Shown here in pieces: positions 35,997-45,695 of a stretch of DNA of 64,000 nt (position 1 is its first letter; every line of letters begins with the position of its first letter). Source of the DNA: Spirochaetaceae bacterium (GTDB lineage: Bacteria > Spirochaetota > Leptospiria > Leptospirales > Leptonemataceae). A model generated the notes under the pieces. It did not search any database and was not told the DNA's origin. It was given only the letters and a program-made list of their open reading frames with translations. Location of the stretch: NCBI GenBank assembly GCA_002729885.1, contig PBUB01000004.1, positions 1 to 64,000 on the forward strand, in the 5' to 3' direction. The translations under genes and the position numbers were made by a program.

Positions 35997-37595
35997 ATGT
36001 CCTTAAACACTCCCGAAAACAACGAAACCAGCAGTGAACCTGAAATTACCGAGGACGATCTCTCCCACAAGCTTACCCTCAGAACCCTCCGAATCGACGA
36101 TTATGACGATATTCAGGAGATTATGAATCTGGTGTACAACCGGATGGGCGGAGCCTGGGCCAGAGAAGAGATATCTGTGCTTTTGAATCGATTTCCGGAA
36201 GGGCAGATCTGTATAGAAGATAAAGGCAAGGTAGTGGCCTGCGCTCTCTGTCTCATCGTCAACTATTCCCGGTTTGGAGATAACCATACCTACGACGAAA
36301 TTACCGGCTACAATCGTCTGGATACCCATGATCCTTCAGCAGATACACTGTATGGCATCGATTTGTTTGTGCATCCAGAGTATCGCGGTCTGAGGCTGGG
36401 GCGAAGGCTTTATGATGCTCGAAAACTGCTCTGCGAAGAAAAGAATCTGCGGCGCATAATTACCGGAGGGAGGATTCCAGGCTACAACAAGCATTCGGAT
36501 TCCATGAGTGTACAGGAATATATCAACCGGGTAAGAAATGGTGAGATCTATGATCCAGTTTTGAGCTTTCAACTGGCCAACGACTTCCATGTGCGCAAGG
36601 TGCTTCGTCGCTACATTCCTGAAGATGAAGACTCTCGTTCCTATGCAACTCTTCTGGAATGGATCAATATCTATTATGAAAACCGGGAAGGCCGCAGGGA
36701 TTCTTATCTGAGTTCTCGAAAATCCGTGGTGCGGGTAGGCGCCGTTCAATGGCAGATGCGAAGGTTCCATTCCATGGAAGATGTAATCGAGCAGATGGAA
36801 TACTTTGTAGATGCCATTGCAGGATATAACTCGGATTTTGTTTTGTTTCCGGAATTCTTCAATGGACCGTTGCTTGCCAACAGTCCGGAAAACCATCCCA
36901 GTCAGGCCATTCGCCACCTGGCCACCTATACAGACGATATGGCCGCTGCTGTGCGAGATCTGGCCGTGGCCTACAATATCAATATCGTGGCCGGCTCTAT
37001 GCCCTGGCTGGACGATGAAGGGGGCATCAAGAATGTTTCCTATATCTGTCGCCGGGATGGAACCATGGAAAGCCAGGCAAAGATCCATATTACACCGGAT
37101 GAAAAAGCCTACTGGGGTCTGCATGGCGGAGATACTCTCAGTGTTTTTGAAACCGATATTGGCAAAGTAGGAGTTCTGATCTGTTACGATGTGGAGTTCC
37201 CGGAGCTTTCCAGGGTACTGGCAGAGCAGGGAATGAAGATTCTATTTGTGCCTTTCTGGACAGACACACGAAATGCTTATCTGCGGGTGCGAAGATGTGC
37301 TCAGGCCCGGGCCATAGAAAATGAATGCTACGTTGTAATTACTGGAAGTGTGGGAAACCTGCCCAGGGTGGAGAACATGGACATTCAATACTCCCAGGCC
37401 GCCATGTTTTCCCCTTCTGATTTCTCATTTCCTCATGACGCCATTATTGCAGAGGCCACCCCCAATACGGAAATGACTCTGGTGAGCGATCTGGACATGG
37501 ACTTGCTGAAGGAACTGAGATTCCAGGGATCTGTGCAGAATTTCAGGGATCGAAGGCTGGATCTGTATCGTATCGACTGGCTAAAGCATGACTAG
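35997..37595 (+). CDS. GNAT acetyltransferase-carbon-nitrogen hydrolase (nitrilase) fusion
   Basis: The N-terminal half (about residues 20-225) is a GNAT domain (GIDLFVHPEYRGLRLGRRLYDAR). The C-terminal half is a nitrilase-superfamily amidohydrolase with the Glu-Lys-Cys triad: Glu in LFPEFF (about 285), Lys in QAKIHITPDE (about 361) and nucleophile Cys in VLICYDVEFPE (about 395). The layout matches B. subtilis YhcX-type fused proteins, including the short ITGGRIPGYNKH linker-proximal stretch. An acetyl or acyl transfer step and an amide hydrolysis step on related molecules are implied; the substrate is unknown. I chose the ATG at 35997; a frame from 35958 is also open but has a poor ribosome-site spacing. 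Confidence 0.88.
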   Translation: MSLNTPENNETSSEPEITEDDLSHKLTLRTLRIDDYDDIQEIMNLVYNRMGGAWAREEISVLLNRFPEGQICIEDKGKVVACALCLIVNYSRFGDNHTYDEITGYNRLDTHDPSADTLYGIDLFVHPEYRGLRLGRRLYDARKLLCEEKNLRRIITGGRIPGYNKHSDSMSVQEYINRVRNGEIYDPVLSFQLANDFHVRKVLRRYIPEDEDSRSYATLLEWINIYYENREGRRDSYLSSRKSVVRVGAVQWQMRRFHSMEDVIEQMEYFVDAIAGYNSDFVLFPEFFNGPLLANSPENHPSQAIRHLATYTDDMAAAVRDLAVAYNINIVAGSMPWLDDEGGIKNVSYICRRDGTMESQAKIHITPDEKAYWGLHGGDTLSVFETDIGKVGVLICYDVEFPELSRVLAEQGMKILFVPFWTDTRNAYLRVRRCAQARAIENECYVVITGSVGNLPRVENMDIQYSQAAMFSPSDFSFPHDAIIAEATPNTEMTLVSDLDMDLLKELRFQGSVQNFRDRRLDLYRIDWLKHD

Positions 37596-37751
37596 ACCGG
37601 CTAAGACATGACTGGTAAGAACGGACTTGAGTTGGGCAATGGGGCCGCGATCCATCAGTCATCTGTCAGGTGGTCTCTGCATCTCTAAAACCAGCGCATG
37701 GAATTTAGCGTTTCTACTTGATACCCGGGGCCCCCTGCTTAAAGAAGTCCT

Positions 37752-38153
37752 ATGATTACTATCGCCGATTTGATGAGCCGGGGTCCGGTAACCGTACGCG
37801 AGGACCAGAAAATCCTCGAAGTAGTGCCCATCTATAGAGAGAAGAATATTCATCATATTCCGGTGGTGGATAAACAGGGCGATGTAATCGGGATGCTAAG
37901 CGCCAAAGATGTAGAGAACTTTGTTACTGTAACCAGAATCATCGAAGAGGAAGGCAGCAATGTTCTGGTTCAGGAAATCATGACACAGCCTATTTTCTCT
38001 TTTTACGAGGATGTTTCTGTCCAGCAGGCAGCACTTGCGATGGTGGACAATAAGATCCATGCCATCGTAGTGGCGGATCGAAACACCGAAAAGATGGTAG
38101 GAATCGTAACTTCTACAGATATATTAATGCACGTTGCGGGCATAAAACCCTGA
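37752..38153 (+). CDS. Stand-alone CBS-domain pair protein
   Basis: The protein has 133 residues made almost entirely of two CBS motifs: MSRGPVTVREDQKILEVVPIYREKNIHHIPVV with GMLSAKDV, then IMTQPIFSFYEDVSVQQAALAMVDNKIHAIVV with GIVTSTDIL. A CBS pair folds into one module that binds AMP, ATP, S-adenosyl methionine or cyclic dinucleotides and usually regulates a partner. No catalytic domain is attached, so the partner must be encoded elsewhere. The gene begins 156 bp after the GNAT-nitrilase gene on the same strand; a separate promoter is possible. Confidence in the fold is high; the ligand is unknown. Confidence 0.87.
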   Translation: MITIADLMSRGPVTVREDQKILEVVPIYREKNIHHIPVVDKQGDVIGMLSAKDVENFVTVTRIIEEEGSNVLVQEIMTQPIFSFYEDVSVQQAALAMVDNKIHAIVVADRNTEKMVGIVTSTDILMHVAGIKP

Positions 38154-38452
38154 GCGCACGGTAGTAGCCAGTAGCCCTCTTTCACCAGTTTCTGCGCGGT
38201 TGCGCTGGCTTCGGAGCTGGTCAGTCCTGATGGTCCAAAGATTCACAGGTCCACAATTGGGCCGTTTTGCAGGACGTTCACAAAAATAGAGTCCATGACT
38301 TTTCCAGCAGGATAGTTCTGGAAGGAGCCCGGGGCTTCCTTTTGAAATTTCAGAATTATTGTTTTTAGCAAGGTCCATCCGGGGACGGTATTTATACGAT
38401 TGGGCAGGGGGAATGACTACGGGCCAGGCTACAGGGTAGCCCGGCCGATGGA

Positions 38453-38773
38453 TTATGCTCCCATCATTTCCCGTAATTCATTAACAGCGCGATCCACTTC
38501 GGTCACTTTAGTGCGGTTGACGGCTTTTCTCAGAACGGTCTCCCACTGCTTTTCCGGAAGATCTTCTTTCAGCCCTTCCAGGCTTTCCAGAATATCAAGA
38601 TCATCCTTGGTGTTGAATATCTCATTCATATCGTGACGAAAAAGGGAGGCTAGATGATTGATATAGAAACCGGCATTCTTTTTCTCTTCACCGGCTTTTC
38701 TTTCAAGCACTTCGACTTTCTTTTCTGCCCGACGTAGTTCGCGTTGCCTTCTTTCGAGTTCTGTGCGTTTCAT
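38453..38773 (-). CDS. Small charged coiled-coil protein of unknown function
   Basis: The 106-residue protein is very rich in Arg, Lys and Glu at its N-terminus (KRTELERRQRELRRAEKKVEVLERKAGEE) and predicted to be almost wholly helical. The rest carries NHLASLFRHDMNEIF and a short acidic helix, with no membrane segment, signal or known motif. A good ribosome site (GGAGGG, 8 bases before the ATG) supports real translation. The upstream intergenic region of about 300 bp on the far side shows nothing I can assign. It could be a DNA- or protein-binding helper; no function is claimed. Confidence 0.62.
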   Translation of the reverse strand: MKRTELERRQRELRRAEKKVEVLERKAGEEKKNAGFYINHLASLFRHDMNEIFNTKDDLDILESLEGLKEDLPEKQWETVLRKAVNRTKVTEVDRAVNELREMMGA

Positions 38774-38990
38774 GTTCGAACCCTCCGGGTTGGCTATGCA
38801 GATTGTTCTGCATCCTCTTTATTAGACCGAAAAAGTGCTAAACTTGTTCGGTTTGGCTCCTATGGATTGAGCCTGGAAAGATGATCTTTTTCACCCTTCA
38901 GTATGCATTGTCAGAATTCTGCGATCGCTTCTGCTGACCACTCTTTTTAATAAGTAACCACCGGATGCCGCTAAACGAAATTCTAGCCAA

Positions 38991-40364
38991 ATGCCAGGAA
39001 AGACTGGTTTTCTGGGCCAGAGTACCGGCATTAAGGTTACCGGTGAACGTATGCAGAAATTACTTAACAGCCTTTATTTGATTATCGGTAATCCTCGATT
39101 TCACAGCCTGGAACATAGACTTTTTTCTACGATTACCTTTGTAAATGGACTGTCCAATCTTGTAGGTAGCTTCTCGAATCTGGGCCTGGAGATGGGACTG
39201 CCTCTGTTTTATCTGAATTTCGGAACCGGTCTGTTATTCTTTGTTCTGTATTTCTTTTCTCGATTCAAATCTGTCTACCGCAGCCTCTACTGGCCTTTGA
39301 TGTTTCTGATTTTTGGCTTTCTATCTGTTAACATCGTACTGAATGCCGGCTCCATGGGCGGCACTCATTACTATCTAATTCCGGCCCTGGTCATTGGAGT
39401 GATCCTTTCCAGGGGATGGAAGACCACCATGGCCGTCATCATTCTAAGCGGCCTGGTCACTCTGGCTCTATTCATGATAGAGAGGAATACAGATCTTATA
39501 GTGCCCTATGCCAGCGAACAGGAGCGATGGGAAGATGTGCTGGGACAGTATTTCTTTGTGCAGATGTTTACCGGGATTCTGGTGGTGATACTGGCCGGCA
39601 ACTTCCATGATGAAAGGGAGAAATCGGAAGCGTTGCTTAGAAACACACTTCCCACTCCTATCGCCGATGAGTTAAAGCGCGAGCAGAAGGTACAGCCCAG
39701 ACATTACGATGATGTCACAGTCCTTTTTACGGATTTCAAGGGCTTTACAAACATTGCAGAATCCATGAGTCCTCAGGAACTGGTTTCAGAGCTGGACGAA
39801 TGCTTTCGTTCCTTTGATGAAATCGTGAAGCAATGCGGTCTGGAAAAGATAAAGACCATTGGAGATGCGTATATGGCTGCTGGCGGAATTCCGCAGGAAA
39901 GCCATGATCATTCCGTTCGCACCATTCAGGCAGCCCTGGAAATGCTTCGTTTTATGGATCGCTGGAAAGAGCAGAAGGAGAGTCAGGGAAAACCCAGCTG
40001 GCAGATTCGGATAGGAATTCATACCGGTCCTCTGGTGGCTGGAGTCATTGGCACCGAGAAGTTCGCCTACGATGTCTGGGGAGATACTGTAAACCTGGCC
40101 AGTCGTATGGAATCTTCTGGTGAGCCTGGAAGAATCAATATATCCGGGGAAACCTATGAACTTGTGAAACGATTCTTCGACTGCGAACACCGGGGTCAGA
40201 TTCAGGCCAAGAACAAGGGAATGGTGGATATGTATTTCATCAATGGGTTGCTTCCGCATCTGCGAGATTCGGACGACCCACTCAAGCCGAATTTTCTCTT
40301 TGAAAGCCAGCTTCTGGATATGGCCCGTCAGAATGGGACCGGAATGGCCGCAACCGCTGGATGA
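38991..40364 (+). CDS. Membrane class III adenylate cyclase
   Basis: The N-terminal 200 residues contain about six transmembrane segments (for example 70-90, 100-118, 125-141, 145-163 and 185-205). A short linker (NTLPTPIADELKREQ) leads to a cyclase domain (about 238-405). All catalytic residues are present: metal D248 (FTDFKGFT) and D292 (TIGDAY), adenine-specifying K288 and D365 (DVWGDTVN), and N368 with R372. It is predicted to be an active adenylate cyclase of the six-helix receptor type, making cAMP at the inner membrane face. The start may be the ATG at 39051 (QKLLNSLYL), which begins nearer the first hydrophobic region. The gene converges with the Cys-cluster gene. Confidence 0.88.
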   Translation: MPGKTGFLGQSTGIKVTGERMQKLLNSLYLIIGNPRFHSLEHRLFSTITFVNGLSNLVGSFSNLGLEMGLPLFYLNFGTGLLFFVLYFFSRFKSVYRSLYWPLMFLIFGFLSVNIVLNAGSMGGTHYYLIPALVIGVILSRGWKTTMAVIILSGLVTLALFMIERNTDLIVPYASEQERWEDVLGQYFFVQMFTGILVVILAGNFHDEREKSEALLRNTLPTPIADELKREQKVQPRHYDDVTVLFTDFKGFTNIAESMSPQELVSELDECFRSFDEIVKQCGLEKIKTIGDAYMAAGGIPQESHDHSVRTIQAALEMLRFMDRWKEQKESQGKPSWQIRIGIHTGPLVAGVIGTEKFAYDVWGDTVNLASRMESSGEPGRINISGETYELVKRFFDCEHRGQIQAKNKGMVDMYFINGLLPHLRDSDDPLKPNFLFESQLLDMARQNGTGMAATAG

Positions 40365-40524
40365 TCATTGGATCGGTGCGCCAATACATGCAAATATTGG
40401 AAGCTCTCCTGTGAGCGAACTAGAGGTCGGGTCGGCTAACTGGCAATGGGTTCCCCGGACCAGGTCAGCTCACACTGGCAAGGAGTTACACAAAACCGGA
40501 CAGCGCGGGGAATTTTCGATAGTG

Positions 40525-41109
40525 CTACGCTGCATGATCCGGACGTCGTCTGTAGAAGTAAAGGTACTCAATAGCCTTCTTTAGAGCGATGTTGATGGGA
40601 AATCTCTGGTTCTGCAGATCGGGATGGACGCTATACAACTCGTAATGCAGATCCTGATAATTGGGAAGCTGACTCAGGCCTTCCTGTATTCTTTTCGAAA
40701 TGCGATCGATTTCTTCTGGCCAGGTAGACTTATGCTGCCTGCAAAAAACAGGAACGGTTTCGCCGCTCTTGTTATAGCGAGTAGAAAAGCCAAACATTCT
40801 ACACAAATACGGCCTGTTTTCATAGACCGAGCAGCGACCGTTTCCCAGGATCGCAGGATCTGCAATATAATGAATGCATGAACCATAATCTTCTGGAGTC
40901 TCATGCTCCAGCCTGTCGTAGATTTCATCTGCCTGGTTGGTTTCGTAGAAATGCCAGGCCAGAGGCAGGATTTCCAGTAAAGTAGCTTCTACGTCCGGAT
41001 TCTCGCAGCAACGGCCGCAACCGGGAGGGCAGCGGAATTGTTCCGCAATGTTAAAAGAATCAATCTGTTCGTCAATGCGTGCATATACCTCCAGAACCTG
41101 GCCAATCAA
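40525..41109 (-). CDS. YkgJ-type cysteine-cluster protein (UPF0153)
   Basis: The protein has 194 residues. The family signature, a metal-chelating cysteine set, is visible as FRCPPGCGRCCENPDVEA near residue 25, then SCIHYIADPAILGNGRCSVYENRPYLCR around 90-115, with further Cys. These proteins are predicted to bind zinc or iron; their role is not established. The C-terminal half is helical and less conserved. No membrane segment or signal is seen, so it is cytoplasmic. The gene is preceded by the phosphatase gene on the same strand with a 68-bp gap, so they may be co-transcribed. Confidence 0.8.
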   Translation of the reverse strand: MIGQVLEVYARIDEQIDSFNIAEQFRCPPGCGRCCENPDVEATLLEILPLAWHFYETNQADEIYDRLEHETPEDYGSCIHYIADPAILGNGRCSVYENRPYLCRMFGFSTRYNKSGETVPVFCRQHKSTWPEEIDRISKRIQEGLSQLPNYQDLHYELYSVHPDLQNQRFPINIALKKAIEYLYFYRRRPDHAA

Positions 41110-41177
41110 AATCTTGGGATCACGGATTTCGTCTATGTTCGCATCCTCCGATCATCCCTGGAATTCTTTCCCGGGAA

Positions 41178-42536
41178 TTAATGCGAAATGGCTGGAGTGG
41201 CCTCCATTACTGCAAGCAATTTATGGAATATTTCTGTATTTTCGTAGATGCCCGAAAAGGTCTCTGCACCGGGTCCATATGCGAATACCGGCACCATCTC
41301 CGCAGAATGTCCATGGGTGAGAAATCCTACCTTTTGTTTTTCACCGGGTTTTCCGCTGAGCACAGCATGTCCCCCGGTTTCATGGTCCGCTGTCACAACA
41401 ATCAGGACATTTCTGCCTTCCAGTTCTTTGAGAAGGGCCCCCAGGGTTTCGTCCAGATCCCTTAGTTCGGTAACCGCATAGTCCGCTTTGTTCGCATGCC
41501 CACCCCAGTCGATCTGGCTGCCTTCGATTAGCATCAGAAATGGACCACCCATGGTCTGTAATGTTCTGAGACTTCTCTCGCTGGCCAGCTCCAGGTAACC
41601 CTGCCTGGAACGCGGATCGGCTCCTATGCGAAGGTCATCGCTTTTTGAAATTGAATGGATTATAGAGTCCTTTTGGAGTGTTGAGGAGGAGCCGGAATCC
41701 TTCTTGTAGTCTAGCTTATGGGATGGATCCACCGGCGGAAGATGATTGTCGGCCAGAAGTGCAACGATTCGATCTACGGACTCACCATCCAGACATAGAG
41801 AATCGCAGCTCGAGTTCATAAAATCGCTGTAGGACAACGAAATGCTATGGGTTTTCTGTAGAATTTCTATTGGGCTCTTCAATGCATTCTGATTTGGCCC
41901 ATTCAGGCCTTTCAGAAAGTAGTTTCGGCCACCTCCAATGAGTATATCAGGAGGGTTTTCTGCTATCTGCCGTGCGATGGATTCTTCGCTGTCTCGATCT
42001 CGCACATGTGCGAAGGCCCCGGCCGGTGTGGCATGGGTCACAGAGCTGGTAGAAATGATGGCGGTGTTCCAGTGTCTTTCCTTTGCGATTTCAAATATGC
42101 TGGGAATGGGATTCCCATTTGTATCCATACCAATCCATTCGTTGTATGTTTTTTTACCGGTCAGAATAGCTGTAATGGCGGCGGCGGAATCTGTAACGCT
42201 ACCTGTGGCGCTGCTGGTTTTTTGGAGTCCCACCACCGGCATGCGTTCCAGATTCAGGGCGGTACCCTTTTCCAGGGATGCCTGACTGATCAGGGAAAGT
42301 CCCATACCATCGCCTACAATCAGAATGATCCCTTCCAGTGGTTGGCCTTCCTGAGAATCGTCGTTACAGGCCGCCGGGAGTATACATAGAAGAAGTATGG
42401 CAATGAACGCAGTTCCTTTTATGAAGGATAGCCCGAGGCGATCATAAAAAGGAGAGGATTCTCCAGTTCCTGATCCCCGGCTAGAACCAGGGCTAAACTG
42501 AGAAAGGAACGTCAAAGCAGCCCGGAAACGATTCAT
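41178..42536 (-). CDS. Alkaline phosphatase (PhoA-type lipoprotein)
   Basis: The 452-residue protein has a long N-terminus, then a hydrophobic signal ending in LPAAC (a lipobox about residue 57), so it is a predicted lipoprotein rather than a free periplasmic enzyme. The catalytic set of the alkaline phosphatase family is present: metal Asp in IILIVGDGMG, nucleophile Ser in TDSAAAITA, DWGGHANKAD and TADHETGGH for zinc binding, and the His in LTHGHSAEMV. It hydrolyses phosphomonoesters outside the cytoplasm to recover phosphate. A Ser/Lys-rich insert (about 300-320) is atypical. No upstream ribosome site is clear, and no other ATG lies before the signal. Confidence 0.92.
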   Translation of the reverse strand: MNRFRAALTFLSQFSPGSSRGSGTGESSPFYDRLGLSFIKGTAFIAILLLCILPAACNDDSQEGQPLEGIILIVGDGMGLSLISQASLEKGTALNLERMPVVGLQKTSSATGSVTDSAAAITAILTGKKTYNEWIGMDTNGNPIPSIFEIAKERHWNTAIISTSSVTHATPAGAFAHVRDRDSEESIARQIAENPPDILIGGGRNYFLKGLNGPNQNALKSPIEILQKTHSISLSYSDFMNSSCDSLCLDGESVDRIVALLADNHLPPVDPSHKLDYKKDSGSSSTLQKDSIIHSISKSDDLRIGADPRSRQGYLELASERSLRTLQTMGGPFLMLIEGSQIDWGGHANKADYAVTELRDLDETLGALLKELEGRNVLIVVTADHETGGHAVLSGKPGEKQKVGFLTHGHSAEMVPVFAYGPGAETFSGIYENTEIFHKLLAVMEATPAISH

Positions 42537-42792
42537 GTGACAGATATGAAAATAGCATTAAGCGAAGAAAGCAAAAGTGCAGGAGGATTGTTACGATCCA
42601 GTTTTCATCCATTTAGCTCAGATTGCACCTTCTGCATCCAACCAGTCTCCGTCCGGGATTTCATCATCCGAACTTCTAAGAGCTTTCCGCTGTCTGGACT
42701 GTTTTCCCCCGTTTATTCTGGAGTGTTTCCGCGGAGCCCCGACAAATAGCGAGTGCAGGGGCGCTCTGAATCTTATTTTCAAGACCCAGCTA

Positions 42793-43185
42793 CTAAGGGC
42801 CCGCATGGTGCAGAATGATTTTCCAGGAATCATCCACCTTGCGAAACACATTGGTGGCGCGCACCTGGCCGCGATTGGTTTGTCCGGCAGATACCGCCAT
42901 TACCGATTCCGTGCAATGGACCACGGCCAGATCCATACCGGCCATGATTCGGATGTCCTGCACATCTATTTCCATATAGGAAGTGCCGGCAAAGATCATC
43001 TTCCAGGATTCCATGATGTCCTCAAATCCGACCAGGGAAGGCTGCTGAGGATGGATGCAAATTACGTCCGGGGTCTGGTCCCAGCATTCCTTCATATTGT
43101 TCCAGCTCAACTTCTCGAAGGCAGAATAGAAGCTCCGATTGGCTTCCATAACCTCTTTTTGTTGCTCGGTTAAGAACTCTTGCAT
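42793..43185 (-). CDS. SnoaL/NTF2-fold protein
   Basis: The protein has 130 residues. The NTF2-like pattern is clear: ANRSFYSAFEKLSWNNMKECW, then ICIHPQQPSLVGFEDIMESW, then VFRKVDDSWKIILHHAG. This small fold often has a deep pocket; members act as isomerases, polyketide cyclases or binding proteins. No substrate can be read. No signal peptide, so it is expected in the cytoplasm. The nearest neighbour on the same strand is the phosphatase gene, 256 bp away, so an independent transcript is more likely. It points away from the leuCD operon. Confidence 0.8.
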   Translation of the reverse strand: MQEFLTEQQKEVMEANRSFYSAFEKLSWNNMKECWDQTPDVICIHPQQPSLVGFEDIMESWKMIFAGTSYMEIDVQDIRIMAGMDLAVVHCTESVMAVSAGQTNRGQVRATNVFRKVDDSWKIILHHAGP

Positions 43186-43505
43186 CTCTCCTCGGACTCC
43201 AGGCCTTCTGCATACGGGAGGTACCTGAATGCAGCAATCCGGGGCTAGGTTACCAGGGCCCTTTGAACTGGCCAGCAGGTTTCAAAGCTTCGGGTTCTGG
43301 AACTGGAATGGACCGGGACTGCCAGGCTGGCCTCCATGAAAAGCAAGTCAGTCCGCGAGCCCGCCCGGCGGACATCGGATTCCCTGAGACCCTTTCCTCT
43401 GAAGCGGGAATTAGAGCCCGGCGAATATCCGCGAAGGGAAATCCGCCCTTGCAGCCGTAGAACAAATCCTTTTCACCAGAGGGCCCCTTTATTTTCTTGT
43501 ATTTC
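43186..43505. other. Intergenic region upstream of leuC, no gene or recognised riboswitch
   Basis: This 320-bp stretch between the divergent SnoaL-like gene and leuC holds no open frame with a ribosome site and no leader element I can recognise; neither a T-box nor a leucine-rich leader peptide is evident. Promoters for both genes must lie here. It is GC-rich with several short inverted repeats but no T-tract hairpin. Confidence 0.5.
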
Positions 43506-44927
43506 ATGGCCGGAAAAACCATTTACGATAAGATCTATGACGCCCACCTGGTGGCGGACGATGGAAAGAGCGCTCCGCTTCTCTACATCGACAGACATTT
43601 AATTCATGAAGTTACATCTCCCCAGGCATTCGAAGGCCTGAGATTGGCCGGCCGCAAAGTCCGTCGTCCGGATCTTACCTTTGCTACCATGGATCATAAC
43701 GTTTCCACTCGTACCAGAGACTGGAACGGAGCCGGCGAAATCAGCCGAATCCAGATGGAAACCCTGAAAGATAACTGCGAACAGAATGGAATCCGGCTTT
43801 TTGATTTGAACAATGAAGACCAGGGAATTGTCCATGTAATTGGACCGGAAATGGGACTTACCCTTCCCGGCCATACCATCGTTTGCGGCGATTCTCATAC
43901 ATCTACCCATGGAGCTTTTGGAGCCCTGGCCTTTGGCATCGGCACCAGCGAAGTAGAGCATGTTCTGGCCACCCAGACTCTTCAGCAGAGAAAGTCCAAG
44001 AATATGCTCGTTTATATCGACGGCCCGGTGGGCTACGGAGTAACCGCAAAAGACATTGTACTTGCAATCATTGGAAAGATATCTGCCAGCGGCGGCACCG
44101 GTTATGTAATCGAGTATGCAGGGGAGGCAATTCGCAACCTTTCTATGGAAGGTCGCATGACCATCTGCAATATGTCCATAGAAGCTGGCGCCCGGGCCGG
44201 TCTCATCGCTCCGGACGAAACTACCTTCGAATACATCAAAGGTAAGGATTTCGCGCCTAAAGGAGAAGCATTCGATAAGGCTGTAGAATACTGGAAAAGC
44301 CTGGTTTCTGACAAAGAGGCGAAATACGACCGAGAAGTGGTGCTCAAAGGTTCTGAGATTGCACCGCAGGTTACCTGGGGAACCAATCCAGGCCAGGTTG
44401 TGGGGGTGGATGGAGCGGTTCCCGATCCAGATTCCATTTCTGATCCTGTGGAGCGAGAATCGGCCCGCCATGCTCTGGCCTACATGGATCTAAAGCCAGG
44501 CCAGAAGATCGAAGACATTTCCATTAATACTGTGTTTATCGGATCCTGCACCAACTCCCGTATTGAGGACTTGCGAAGAGCTGCCAATGTCGTAAAGGGA
44601 CAGAAGGTGGCTGCAAACATTCGCGCCATGGTGGTTCCAGGTTCCGGCCGTGTGCGCAAGCAGGCCATGGATGAAGGTCTGGACAAAATCTTTACGGATG
44701 CAGGCTTTGAATGGCGATTCGCCGGATGTTCCATGTGTCTGGCCATGAATGATGATAACCTGGCTGTGGGAGAACGATGCGCATCCACATCCAATCGAAA
44801 CTTTGAAGGTCGTCAGGGCAAAGGCGGTCGCACACATCTTGTAAGTCCGGAAATGGCGGCTGCTGCAGCCCTGAACGGCCGCTTCGTGGATGTCCGCAAG
44901 GTAACAAAGGAAGGAGTTACTGTATGA
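43506..44927 (+). CDS. leuC: 3-isopropylmalate dehydratase large subunit
   Basis: The protein has 473 residues from the ATG at 43506 ([15 protein letters not shown]); the family starts here, so the TTG at 43497 is not preferred. Aconitase-family landmarks are [43 protein letters not shown] and, for the [4Fe-4S] cluster, [10 protein letters not shown] and [10 protein letters not shown]. The enzyme converts 2-isopropylmalate to 3-isopropylmalate in leucine synthesis, in the cytoplasm, with LeuD. The last four bases overlap leuD (ATGA), so the two subunits are translationally coupled. This is a normal leuCD arrangement; leuA and leuB are not in the window. Confidence 0.97.
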   Translation: MAGKTIYDKIYDAHLVADDGKSAPLLYIDRHLIHEVTSPQAFEGLRLAGRKVRRPDLTFATMDHNVSTRTRDWNGAGEISRIQMETLKDNCEQNGIRLFDLNNEDQGIVHVIGPEMGLTLPGHTIVCGDSHTSTHGAFGALAFGIGTSEVEHVLATQTLQQRKSKNMLVYIDGPVGYGVTAKDIVLAIIGKISASGGTGYVIEYAGEAIRNLSMEGRMTICNMSIEAGARAGLIAPDETTFEYIKGKDFAPKGEAFDKAVEYWKSLVSDKEAKYDREVVLKGSEIAPQVTWGTNPGQVVGVDGAVPDPDSISDPVERESARHALAYMDLKPGQKIEDISINTVFIGSCTNSRIEDLRRAANVVKGQKVAANIRAMVVPGSGRVRKQAMDEGLDKIFTDAGFEWRFAGCSMCLAMNDDNLAVGERCASTSNRNFEGRQGKGGRTHLVSPEMAAAAALNGRFVDVRKVTKEGVTV

Positions 44928-45556
44928 AGCCATTTACTGTACATGAAGGAATTCCCGCTGCCCTGGATCGGGCGAACGTAGATACGGACCAGATCATCCC
45001 CAAGCAATTCTTAAAGAAAATTGAGCGCACTGGCTTTGGAGTGCATCTATTCCATGATTGGCGATACCTGGACGATGAAGGAACTCAACCCAATCCGGAG
45101 TTCAGCCTGAATCGCCCGGAGTTCAAGGGAGCCAGCATTCTTCTGGCCCGGGAAAACTTTGGCTGCGGATCCAGTCGAGAGCATGCCCCCTGGGCTTTGC
45201 TGGATTATGGCTTCTATTCTATCATCGCACCATCTTTTGCTGATATCTTCTACAACAACTGCTTCAAGAATGGTATGTTACCAGTTCAACTGACCAGCGC
45301 GGAAGTAGACGAGATATTTAAATGGGTAGAGTCGCATGTAAGCGAGCCCATAGTTGTGGATCTGGAAAAGCAGGAAGTTCGGCTGGGAAGCGAAAAGACC
45401 TACAAGTTTGAAGTGGATGCCTTTCGCAAGGAATGCCTCATCAATGGAGAGGATGATATTGCACTTTCTTTGAGACATTCCGATTCCATCGATGAATTCG
45501 AAAAGGGATACGAAGATACGTATTCCTTCATGTTTCCCGCTCAAAAAGCCGGATAG
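44924..45556 (+). CDS. leuD: 3-isopropylmalate dehydratase small subunit
   Basis: The protein has 210 residues, standard length. Landmarks are [46 protein letters not shown] and [15 protein letters not shown]. It supplies the swivelling domain that completes the aconitase-type active site with LeuC. The ATG overlaps the leuC stop as ATGA. A hairpin with a 7-bp GC-rich stem begins inside the last codons and spans the stop codon. Confidence 0.97.
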   Translation: MKPFTVHEGIPAALDRANVDTDQIIPKQFLKKIERTGFGVHLFHDWRYLDDEGTQPNPEFSLNRPEFKGASILLARENFGCGSSREHAPWALLDYGFYSIIAPSFADIFYNNCFKNGMLPVQLTSAEVDEIFKWVESHVSEPIVVDLEKQEVRLGSEKTYKFEVDAFRKECLINGEDDIALSLRHSDSIDEFEKGYEDTYSFMFPAQKAG

Positions 45557-45571
45557 CGTCAGCCATCCGGC
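45548..45571. terminator. Hairpin over the leuD stop codon, terminator-like
   Basis: A perfect 7-bp stem GCCGGAT/ATCCGGC (45548-45554 with 45565-45571) encloses a 10-base loop that contains the leuD stop. The A-run lies on the 5' side, so a U-tract would follow only on the minus-strand transcript. Termination for leuD in the plus direction is therefore weakly supported. Confidence 0.3.
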
Positions 45572-45695
45572 ACAAACCTGATATGATTCCAGGATCTGTC
45601 CGGACCCCGAAATCCAGCAGAACTGGATGCAGCCTTTAGCCGTCCAAGCTTGAGTAGGCAGCCCGCGGATGCTAAAGCGGGTCAGGAGGGATGTT

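Noticed and set aside
43186-43505. T-box or leucine-rich leader upstream of leuC
   Set aside because: No T-box motif, leader peptide or antiterminator fold could be recognised.
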